NCBI GenBank assembly: GCA_965230565.1
Contig: CBDDLH010000012.1
Coordinates: forward strand, 372,001 to 436,000
DNA length: 64,000 nucleotides
Source: BCD1 sp965230565
GTDB taxonomy: Bacteria > Bacteroidota > Bacteroidia > Chitinophagales > Saprospiraceae
Reading direction: 5' to 3'
The notes beneath the pieces are model-generated. The model had not been told where the DNA came from. It was given only the letters and a program-made list of their open reading frames with translations, and ran no database searches. The position numbers and the translations under genes were made by a program. Below are positions 52,232 to 59,507 of the stretch, piece after piece (position 1 is the first letter of the stretch; every line of letters begins with the position of its first letter).

Positions 52232-55200
52232 ATGCGCCTGCGCCTGCTCAAGACTCTGGGTGGCCCCGGCAAACGATTCCTCCACGATTCCAAACAACTG
52301 AAATACATCCTGTGCCCGGTAGTCGCCAAAAGCCCGGCGGAGCAGCAGAAATTTTATGAGTTATTCGATCGCTTCCACAAAGATGTTCTAACTACAGAAG
52401 TCGATATCGTCATTCCTGAAAAGAAACCCTTTTGGGAAAGGATGCCCAAATGGTTGATGTGGGTGATTATTACTTTGCCAGTTGCATTACTTATCGGTTA
52501 TGGTCTTTATAAAGTGTTTTTCCCTGATCCGCCAATTCCTCCAAGAGGAATTGAGGTGCGGCAGTTTTCTGCTCCGGTTGGGGATACAGTTTTTTTTCGG
52601 AACATAGCTTCCCCGGAGGACACTGTGACCACTAATATGCACTGGTCCCTGGTTGACAATGAAAGTGGTTATGTTGAACTCGAAGAACATGAGAGTTTCC
52701 ATTGGCAATTGGAAGTGCCTGAACCTGGCACCAATCCACGTAAAACCGTCAGGTTGACCTATGAGGATAAAACCACAGGTGAACAGTATATCGATTCCAC
52801 AGATTTCGTGATCGAATGTTTGGGTGGAACTCCTCAAATAAAAGAGAAGGATATTCCCACCAATGGTTCTCCCGGCAGTGAATTGACTTTTATCATCCAG
52901 GTGCCCGGGCAGGACAGCCTCAGCATTACCTGGGATTTTGGTGATGGTTCTGAAACTGCTCGGGGAGCCAGTGTAAAACATACTTTTGACACGATCGGGA
53001 ATTACCAGGTGAAGTTAACGATCCGGAATGAAAATGCTTCCGGCTTTTGCGAAACTGACCGGCGTTTCGGGGTTAGTATCGGGCAGGAAAAGGCGTATAT
53101 GTTCTTTAAGGTGCTTCATCCCGATACCATGGAACCAATGGCTTCGTTTGGCTGGGCAACGTGGATCCTGATGAGCCTGTTGGCCCTGGCTATAGTTTAT
53201 TACTGGGTGAGGTGGTTTGCCCGTAAGGCACCAGAACCGGAACAGGATGAAAAAGAAAAAGACCCGGTGCCGGATCATTTTAAATCCTCGGACAAGGCAC
53301 CTTATCTCATTCCTTATCGTTCACAGAATGACTTTATACAGGTCGACCCGCAACTTTTCCGGTTTGCAGATACCATGCGTTCCCGCCAGGAAGGTTTGCG
53401 TCGCAGCCTGGATGTGCCGGGTTCTGTAAAAGCAACTATAGAGGGAGGGGGATTCCCGCGACTGTTGGAAAAACGCGACACCCAACCTACGGAATATCTT
53501 TTTCTCATCGATGAGCAATCCATGCACAGCCACCAGGCGAAATTGTTTGATTACCTCATCAACTTCCTCAAGGAAAAGGATGTGCTGCTGGAAACCTTCT
53601 ATTACAATACAGACTTCAATCGTTTCTGGAACAAATATTATCCGAAAGGCATTCGTGATGTGATGTTGCCGCGACTGTACCAGCATCACAGACTGGTGAT
53701 CCTGGGTGATGCTCATGGCCTGCTCGATCCCTTTGGCAACAAGAGCGGACAACTGAGGGAATCTGGGACTCAGCTGTTAAAAACCTGGAAAGAACGATTA
53801 TTGATCACACCTTTGCCACCGACATCCTGGACATGGAAAGAAAAAGCTTTGCATTCATTGTTCCCGGTATTCCCGGCCGATGTTTTAGGGCTGGGGCAGG
53901 CGATGAGCTATGTTGAAAGAGGTGAGGCTGAAGATGAATATCAACCTGACTTTGAAACGTGGAAAGAGGGAATGCTGGCTGATCGGGATGAGTCAGATGT
54001 GAATCGTCGTCGCTGGCATAGACTGAAGGAGTATAAAGCCTTTTTGAAAGACTATCCTGATGTGTACAAATGGCTTTGCGCACTGTCAGTTTGTCCGCAG
54101 GTGAACTGGGAAACGACAATAGCCATCGGCCAGGCATTGAAGCCGGTGGGTGTTGAAGTGACCTTTGATAAATTGCTCTTGCTAGCCAGGATTCCTTTTT
54201 TGCAAACGGGTATTTTGTCCGGGCGACTGCGACTGGAAATGATGCAGGAGCTTGATGAAGAAACAGAAGCATTGGCCAGGGAAGCCATCCGAAGGGAACT
54301 GGAGGCTATCCGAGCAAAGGTCAAAGACGGGCATGCGAATTTTGAATTGAATTCACAACTGGCAGTACAGCGATTTGCCCTTGATCCAAAAAATAAGGAT
54401 TATCAAGCCGATATCCGTTTTTTATTGAATAACGGATTACTCGATAAACGACAGGTTTCGGAGCTTGAAAAAGCCATTGTCAAACAATCTCAACCGGTAC
54501 AGGAACAAAATATCCAACAATCATTCTTTTCCAAGTCCATACCTATTCCTCCTTCACTGGATGAATATCTTGCGGAGCAAGAAGTACAACCCGAGCCGCC
54601 AAAGAAACCTTTTGTTACCCCTGATTTTGTTAAAGCAATTTCAGCTACCGTTTTATTCATCGTGCTTTTTATTGCGATATGGACCCTCGACGGAACCGAT
54701 CGATTGTACCAAATGGCTTTCGGGCCGGAAAAAACAGCCAAAGAAGTTGGGGATGAATCTCAATTGAGAAACCTCTATTATTTTGTCCAGGAAACCTTTC
54801 CCGTTGATAGTGCTGTAATACTGAACAATAATAGTGTCAGTATGTACAATAACCTTATCACCCGGGAATTGATCAAAGAAAAAGGAGGCGACTCTTCTAC
54901 TTTTATCCGTGACCTGTTGTTTGCAGCGGACAGAGGTTTTCAGGGAGCGCTGGATTACGATCCTGATTATGTTTTGGCAAAGGAGAACAGGAGTAAAATG
55001 TGGTATAGCGTAGGGGCCGTGCTTTACAATGGCCGGCTTGAACAATACAGTTTTAAGCCCTGGGATTTTGACCGTTTCCGTGGTTACTTTGACAGGGCTT
55101 TGTCTGAGGGGGTGACCAGATTGGATGCGCTGCATGGAAAAGGTCTGTTACATTATTACGAAGGCAATCCCGATTCGGCATTTGCTAATTACAGTCAGAT

Positions 55201-57319
55201 TCTGGCCGAGTCTGACAGTTTGTATTTTGATACTTTGTCTCATTTTCCGCATTTGAGGTATTTAATGTATAAGGACATACCGGATACAACCACCACTGAT
55301 TCTCCTGAGCAACAGGAGACCCTCACTCGTGGACAGGAGGTGAAACTGGACTTTTATGTATTTGATAGACCAGGGGATATTTTATTTCAGGGGAATGTCA
55401 GGGTATTTGAAGTGAATACCAGGGGAGCAACCCGACTCGTGGATGAAATGGCGATTTCCGGAGATAACAATCCTGTAATGGTGACCATGGAGTTTGGGAA
55501 GCAATACAGGCTAATCGCCACAAGCCCGGGACATGATTCTGAAACGAAAAATATCGGGCTATCCGCTGCTTTCCTCAAAGCTTCAGAGGGTGGACCAAAT
55601 AATCTGAATTCATTTTATCTGGAGCCGGTTATTGACGATCCCCGTAGTCCTACACTGATGCTTTATTTTGATTACCAGGCGCCTGCAGATGTTGGAGAAG
55701 GTCAGGATTTTGATTATTTCCTTGGGGTGCTGGGTGATTATTTTGAGAGGAAAGAAGATTATAAGGGAATTCTTGCGGAGGGATTGGATCAGGAAGATAG
55801 GCGCATTATGGAAAGACTGGTGGATCAATTCTTCAATCAGGACGTCCGCGATGCTGTTGCTGAGTGGGAGAATACTTTGGACGGGTTGGTGGATCTTCTG
55901 GAAAGAGGCGAGCGTGTGACTTTTTATCTCGAAGGGTATGATGACCCGGTCGGTGGCCTCGTCGAAAGTAAATTGATTTCTGAACGTAGAATCGAGTTTT
56001 TGAGAAATATGATGTATGCCTACGGAAATGGGGTTTTGATCCCTTACATTAATTCCAGACAATTGACGATTGTGGAAACCGCCAAAGGGGAAACAGAATC
56101 CCGGAGAGGTGTTTCTGATGATATCGATGACCCAAGGAATTCGATCTATGAAATGGGACCTATGTTTGAACGGAGAGTGGAAATAAGAATTGAGAATCGG
56201 CCTGGTGCGAGCGAAGAATTGACGCCATTGCAGCGAGAGATCCGGGCCATCATCGTCGACAAACTGGCTGTGGAGGAAAATGAGGTCGTTCCCAATGCCA
56301 GATTTGCCTACGACCTGGGTGCTGATGAACTGGACATTGCCGAGATCGCCCTGGAAGTAGAAAAGAAATACAACATCCTCCTGCCGGACGAGGAATTATT
56401 AAAAATGGAAACGGTACAACAACTTTATGACCTGGTCAGCCGGATCCGTGAAAGTTCTCCAGCCGATACTGACCAGGACGGCATACCGGATGCGACCGAC
56501 AAATGCCCCAATACAGGGCCCGGAGAAACTGTAGACGAAAATGGCTGCTCTGCTGATGATTATTTCAACCTGGAAGATTCAGGGAAGAACATAAGAGATA
56601 TAGTGGAACAAAGTGAGCCTCCCTTCCGTGAGCCGGAAATGGTATTCGTTCAAGGCGGCACCTTCCAGATGGGGTGTGCAGATGATAAGGAACGTGGGAT
56701 TATTTGTCAAGATGATGAAAAGCCAGTACATGAAGTGCAGCTGGATGATTTTTATATTGGGAAGTATGAGGTGACTCAGGAGGAATGGGAGGCTGTAATG
56801 GGGGGTAATAATCCGAGTGAATTTAAGGATTGCCTGAAATGTCCGGTAGAAAATGTGAGTTGGTTGGATGCGCAGGAGTTTATTGTAAGGCTGAATGAAA
56901 AGACAGGTAAGAACTACCGTTTACCTACGGAGGCGGAATGGGAGTATGCGGCCAGAGGAGGACACAAAGGAGGACGGGATTTTATTTATTCAGGGAGTGA
57001 TGATTTGGATGAAGTTGGGTGGTTCGCTGATAATTCAGGAAATAAAACACATCCGGCTGGAGGAAAAAGGCCGAATGCTCTTGGGGTGTATGATATGACT
57101 GGAAATGTTATGGAATGGTGCAGTGATTGGTATGGGGTTGATTATTACGAGAACAGCGCCCGAAGAAATCCACAAGGTCCGGTCGAGGGCTCTAACCGCG
57201 TGTACCGCGGCGGCAGTTGGCGCGACGGCGCAGAGGGCTGCCGGGTCTCCAACCGCGACGGCTGGAGCCCGAACTTCTGGTACTACGGCCTTGGGTTCCG
57301 TCTTGCCCACAGTTTATAA
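52232..57319 (+). CDS. giant envelope-spanning vWA-like/OmpA-like/FGE-lectin protein, DGR target
   Basis: A protein of about 1,695 residues from ATG 52232. The frame is open upstream to 52139 with no ATG/GTG/TTG but a conserved-looking stretch (FPLDRLVQQLELAGFKV), so the true start may be ATA 52145 or CTG 52178. Domains: membrane helix 74-96; PKD-like (209-270, TWDFGDGSE); helix 306-330; degenerate vWA-like region (420-560, FLIDEQSMHS); helix 801-820; helical/TPR-like part (840-1010); OmpA-like (1225-1325); acyl-carrier-like (1334-1408, LGADELD without the Ser); TSP3 calcium motif (1413-1440); formylglycine-enzyme/C-type-lectin fold (1465-end). The C-terminal codons form a probable DGR variable region. 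The upstream MoxR ATPase is the likely partner. Confidence 0.85.
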   Translation: MRLRLLKTLGGPGKRFLHDSKQLKYILCPVVAKSPAEQQKFYELFDRFHKDVLTTEVDIVIPEKKPFWERMPKWLMWVIITLPVALLIGYGLYKVFFPDPPIPPRGIEVRQFSAPVGDTVFFRNIASPEDTVTTNMHWSLVDNESGYVELEEHESFHWQLEVPEPGTNPRKTVRLTYEDKTTGEQYIDSTDFVIECLGGTPQIKEKDIPTNGSPGSELTFIIQVPGQDSLSITWDFGDGSETARGASVKHTFDTIGNYQVKLTIRNENASGFCETDRRFGVSIGQEKAYMFFKVLHPDTMEPMASFGWATWILMSLLALAIVYYWVRWFARKAPEPEQDEKEKDPVPDHFKSSDKAPYLIPYRSQNDFIQVDPQLFRFADTMRSRQEGLRRSLDVPGSVKATIEGGGFPRLLEKRDTQPTEYLFLIDEQSMHSHQAKLFDYLINFLKEKDVLLETFYYNTDFNRFWNKYYPKGIRDVMLPRLYQHHRLVILGDAHGLLDPFGNKSGQLRESGTQLLKTWKERLLITPLPPTSWTWKEKALHSLFPVFPADVLGLGQAMSYVERGEAEDEYQPDFETWKEGMLADRDESDVNRRRWHRLKEYKAFLKDYPDVYKWLCALSVCPQVNWETTIAIGQALKPVGVEVTFDKLLLLARIPFLQTGILSGRLRLEMMQELDEETEALAREAIRRELEAIRAKVKDGHANFELNSQLAVQRFALDPKNKDYQADIRFLLNNGLLDKRQVSELEKAIVKQSQPVQEQNIQQSFFSKSIPIPPSLDEYLAEQEVQPEPPKKPFVTPDFVKAISATVLFIVLFIAIWTLDGTDRLYQMAFGPEKTAKEVGDESQLRNLYYFVQETFPVDSAVILNNNSVSMYNNLITRELIKEKGGDSSTFIRDLLFAADRGFQGALDYDPDYVLAKENRSKMWYSVGAVLYNGRLEQYSFKPWDFDRFRGYFDRALSEGVTRLDALHGKGLLHYYEGNPDSAFANYSQILAESDSLYFDTLSHFPHLRYLMYKDIPDTTTTDSPEQQETLTRGQEVKLDFYVFDRPGDILFQGNVRVFEVNTRGATRLVDEMAISGDNNPVMVTMEFGKQYRLIATSPGHDSETKNIGLSAAFLKASEGGPNNLNSFYLEPVIDDPRSPTLMLYFDYQAPADVGEGQDFDYFLGVLGDYFERKEDYKGILAEGLDQEDRRIMERLVDQFFNQDVRDAVAEWENTLDGLVDLLERGERVTFYLEGYDDPVGGLVESKLISERRIEFLRNMMYAYGNGVLIPYINSRQLTIVETAKGETESRRGVSDDIDDPRNSIYEMGPMFERRVEIRIENRPGASEELTPLQREIRAIIVDKLAVEENEVVPNARFAYDLGADELDIAEIALEVEKKYNILLPDEELLKMETVQQLYDLVSRIRESSPADTDQDGIPDATDKCPNTGPGETVDENGCSADDYFNLEDSGKNIRDIVEQSEPPFREPEMVFVQGGTFQMGCADDKERGIICQDDEKPVHEVQLDDFYIGKYEVTQEEWEAVMGGNNPSEFKDCLKCPVENVSWLDAQEFIVRLNEKTGKNYRLPTEAEWEYAARGGHKGGRDFIYSGSDDLDEVGWFADNSGNKTHPAGGKRPNALGVYDMTGNVMEWCSDWYGVDYYENSARRNPQGPVEGSNRVYRGGSWRDGAEGCRVSNRDGWSPNFWYYGLGFRLAHSL
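57193..57306 (+). other. probable DGR variable region (VR)
   Basis: The last codons of the giant gene switch from AT-rich to GC-rich usage. Scaffold residues RGGSW, CRVSNR and GLGFRLA are kept, while the positions between them are nearly all NNC or NGG codons (TAC; CGC GAC GGC; GGC; GAC GGC TGG; TTC TGG TAC TAC GGC). This is what adenine mutagenesis of AAC codons in a template produces. Boundaries are approximate. The FGE-type lectin fold is a known DGR target fold. Confidence 0.75.
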
Positions 57320-57624
57320 GTGGGAATCCTGTTTTGAGCTGCCAGTGAAATAGGAATATTTCACTGGCCAGAAGGCACGCAATGGAACGAGACCTGCGAG
57401 AGCGGAGCGGGGGAGCCGCGACGGAGAGCAGGTAGAGGGGAATGGAGTCGGGGGAATTTTTTCAAGGTTTTGCCTTTGAGTGGCATGGGGGGAGGAAAGG
57501 CGACACCTTGTCAGAGGAAGGTCGTCTGAAGACAACCAAATATTTATTTCAAGACACAGTCTTTAAATAACAAAAGCCGAATGAACCTGTCTGCCGCCAG
57601 GCAGGTTCGGCTAGTACGGATAAC
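57320..57624. other. region after the giant gene: hairpin and GC/purine-rich segment
   Basis: It contains the GGAA hairpin (57341-57368), a purine- and GC-rich non-coding segment (57369-57460), and a second hairpin near 57576-57612 (AGCCGAA...TTCGGCT with an inner CCTG/CAGG). I find no template repeat or reverse transcriptase here. Confidence 0.6.
57341..57368. repeat. 12-bp hairpin with GGAA loop after the VR
   Basis: Arms GCCAGTGAAATA and TATTTCACTGGC are exact complements around GGAA, 21 nt after the stop codon. DGR targets carry a hairpin/cruciform of short stem and four-base loop just 3' of the VR; the size and place fit (family knowledge from memory). Confidence 0.75.
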
Positions 57625-58131
57625 ATGCAAGACATCCTCGATCACGAACCAAAAACAAAACCGGTCAACTACCGGATGTTCCGGCCATTGGCTATTATCC
57701 TGGAATGGGGTCCACTGCTGGTGGCCTTTCTGGGATGGGTGCTCAATGTGCCTGATCTGCTCGTCATTGGGCTGTCTACGGCTGCGATGATGTATCTGGC
57801 GATGTCGTGGTATTTATTTAAAGCGGAGCGGTTCAAGATTTTTGATGTGATCGTGGCAGTGATATCGGGAATGGGAATCTCCGTGGTGCTGCAAGGGGTG
57901 CTTTTTAAACTTATGTATTGGGCGGGTGAGCCGGAGATGTCGATCATCGGGTATTCTACCTTGCTGTTTTCCTTTGCGTTATCCATCGTTTATTTTCTGG
58001 TCAAATATTTCACCGTTGAGTATCGGGAATACGAGTGGACGAATAGCATTAAGTTATTGTCGAGGTTTATGATCTTGTTCCTGTTGTTCGAGGTGCTGGG
58101 GTTGGATGAGCATTTTATGAATTTGTTTTAG
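57625..58131 (+). CDS. uncharacterised integral membrane protein
   Basis: A 168-residue protein with about five membrane helices: FRPLAIILEWGPLLVAFLGW, a VIGLSTAAMMYLAMSWYL segment, VIVAVISGMGISVVLQGVLF, TLLFSFALSIVYFLVKYF and LLSRFMILFLLFEVLGL. A short polar N-terminus (MQDILDHEPKTKPVNYRMF) is cytoplasmic by the positive-inside rule. I do not recognise the family. It is the next gene after the DGR-target gene, 305 nt away and separated by hairpins, so a functional link is uncertain. A bidirectional terminator follows. Confidence 0.65.
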   Translation: MQDILDHEPKTKPVNYRMFRPLAIILEWGPLLVAFLGWVLNVPDLLVIGLSTAAMMYLAMSWYLFKAERFKIFDVIVAVISGMGISVVLQGVLFKLMYWAGEPEMSIIGYSTLLFSFALSIVYFLVKYFTVEYREYEWTNSIKLLSRFMILFLLFEVLGLDEHFMNLF

Positions 58132-58140
58132 GGGATAAAT

Positions 58141-58174
58141 AAGAAAGCCCCTGCAATACTGCAGAGGCTTTCTT
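58141..58174. terminator. bidirectional terminator
   Basis: Stem AAGAAAGCCCCTGCA / TGCAGAGGCTTTCTT (one mismatch) with loop ATAC, followed by TT on the plus strand and preceded by A/T on the other. It separates the membrane-protein gene and the convergent RRM gene. Confidence 0.85.
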
Positions 58175-58204
58175 TTCAAGAACAAAAAATAATTCGAATA
58201 AATC

Positions 58205-58522
58205 TTAGTATCTTCTGTTGTAACTGTTGTCACGATTGCGATCGCGATAACCACCGCCACCGCCGCGGTTATCTCTCCTCTCTCTAGGCTCGGCTTTTTT
58301 AACTACGATAGTTCTGCCGTCGAATTCAGTGTCGTTCAATGCGTCGATAGCAGCTTGCGCAGCGTCATCGTCTGGCATTTCAACGAAACCATAACCTTTA
58401 GAGCGGCCTGAAAATTTGTCCATAATGATTTTTACAGAATCTACTTCTCCGAATTCTTCGAAAGCATCCTGTAGTGTGGACTCCTGTGTGTCAAAGTTTA
58501 ACTTTGCTACAAAAATATTCAT
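58205..58522 (-). CDS. RRM-domain RNA-binding protein
   Basis: A 105-residue protein with one RNA recognition motif (about 1-82) and a Gly/Arg-rich tail. RNP2 is NIFVAKLNF at the start; RNP1 is RSKGYGFVEM (about 44-53). The tail RERRDNRGGGGGYRDRN is RGG-like. Such small RRM proteins are common in Bacteroidota and Cyanobacteria and act as RNA chaperones, often cold-induced. It is a close paralogue of the next gene. The promoter (58587-58594) and a conserved leader match those of the paralogue. Confidence 0.92.
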   Translation of the reverse strand: MNIFVAKLNFDTQESTLQDAFEEFGEVDSVKIIMDKFSGRSKGYGFVEMPDDDAAQAAIDALNDTEFDGRTIVVKKAEPRERRDNRGGGGGYRDRNRDNSYNRRY

Positions 58523-58586
58523 AAAAAAAAATTAAAAAGATAAAAAATAAACGTTCGTAAGGCTTGAAAACCATCCAAACGTGCCG

Positions 58587-58594
58587 CAAAGCTA
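58587..58594 (-). promoter_or_regulatory. -7 promoter box of first RRM gene
   Basis: Minus-strand TAGCTTTG, 65 nt before the ATG. The same box and the adjacent GCGG word occur at the same distance before the paralogue (59401-59408), which is strong support. Confidence 0.65.
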
Positions 58595-58972
58595 AGCGAA
58601 TAATTGACCAAATGCTACTTTTAGACCAATTATCTTTTATAATTTATTGAAAATCAATTTTTTTCAGTCAAGTGTAAATGGCTAGAAATCACGCTTTTTG
58701 GCAGGGTCCTTTTCCAATTTGCCTACCAGGAGGGCAGCGAGTTCTCATTTCAATGCAAGGGTTTAAGCTGGGGGTGGGTGATAATGAAGGGAGAGAAAGA
58801 AAACAAATTTATCCAAGTTGCGGGTTACATCTTTCGGGTTGACTGGGTTTTTATTATTAATCAGGATTTTTACGATCCAGAGTCTCGGGCACTGATTTTA
58901 TTGTAAAAAATACCTGGATTTGTACCAGTAACCTGCCACCGGGGTTAATAAAAGATCAGTTAATAAGGGCAC

Positions 58973-59002
58973 AAAAAAAGCCCCTCAAGAAGAGCTTTTT
59001 TT
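58973..59002 (-). terminator. terminator after second RRM gene
   Basis: On the minus strand AAAAAAAGC...GCTTTTTTT forms a 9-bp stem with short inner pairing, 33 nt past the RRM stop at 59035. Confidence 0.7.
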
Positions 59003-59034
59003 GATTACCGTTTCAGATTTACATCTGAATGTTT

Positions 59035-59337
59035 TTAGTATCTTCTACCGCCGCCATATCCACCGCCGCCACGATTACCGCCGCCGCCACGATTACCGCG
59101 ATCTTCAGCTTCTTTTACTACGATGGTTCTTCCATCCAGTTCAGAGTCATTCAATTCTGCGATAGCACTTTTAGCTGCATCATCGTCTGGCATTTCAACG
59201 AAACCGAAACCTTTAGAACGACCGGAAAACTTGTCCATAATGATCTTGGCAGAGTCTACCTGGCCAAATTGTTCAAATGCATCTCTAAGTTCATCCTCTT
59301 GTGTGTCGAAATTTAATTTTGCTACAAAAATATTCAT
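59035..59337 (-). CDS. RRM-domain RNA-binding protein, paralogue
   Basis: A 100-residue RRM protein nearly identical in its core to the gene at 58205: NIFVAKLNFDTQEDELRDAF (RNP2 region) and RSKGFGFVEMPDDDAAKSAI (RNP1 region), then an RGG-type tail (GGGGNRGGGGYGGG). The pair shares about 75-80% of core residues by eye. Both have the same leader length, the same -7 box and a 24-bp identical upstream word, so the duplication included regulatory DNA. It is likely an RNA chaperone or cold-responsive protein (family knowledge). Confidence 0.92.
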   Translation of the reverse strand: MNIFVAKLNFDTQEDELRDAFEQFGQVDSAKIIMDKFSGRSKGFGFVEMPDDDAAKSAIAELNDSELDGRTIVVKEAEDRGNRGGGGNRGGGGYGGGRRY

Positions 59338-59400
59338 AAATAATAGTTAAAGAATTAAAAAAAAGAACCCTGACGATCCGAAAAACGCCCGAATTTACCG

Positions 59401-59408
59401 CAAAGCTA
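59401..59408 (-). promoter_or_regulatory. -7 promoter box of second RRM gene
   Basis: Minus-strand TAGCTTTG, 64 nt before ATG 59337, matching the box of the paralogue in sequence and distance. Confidence 0.65.
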
Positions 59409-59507
59409 CCTTAATAATTGACGAAACATCACTTTTTAGGTAATTAACTTTTATAATTTATTGAAAATCAATCCATAAATAATCTACAAGGGAAATATCT
59501 GCAGGCT

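Larger units (their letters stand above)
58523..59034. other. intergenic region between RRM paralogues
   Basis: This 512-base region holds the -7 box, the conserved leader of the first RRM gene (58523-58586) and its upstream element (58635-58658), then AT-rich unassigned sequence and the terminator of the second RRM gene (58973-59002). Confidence 0.55.

Noticed and set aside
53805..54324. Minus-strand frames inside the giant gene
   Set aside because: Low-complexity shadows of the real frame.
56640..57319. Functional formylglycine-generating enzyme
   Set aside because: The domain has the FGE fold, but it ends in the variable scaffold and is one part of a giant envelope protein with no sulfatase nearby; a binding role is more likely.
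57314..57535. Minus-strand open frame over the hairpin and purine-rich segment
   Set aside because: Composition is driven by the GC/purine bias on the other strand; no homology-like motif, no start context. Not supported as a gene.
49850..58131. DGR template repeat or reverse transcriptase in the window
   Set aside because: I looked for an A-rich near-copy of the variable region and for a reverse-transcriptase protein and found neither; they must be elsewhere if they exist.
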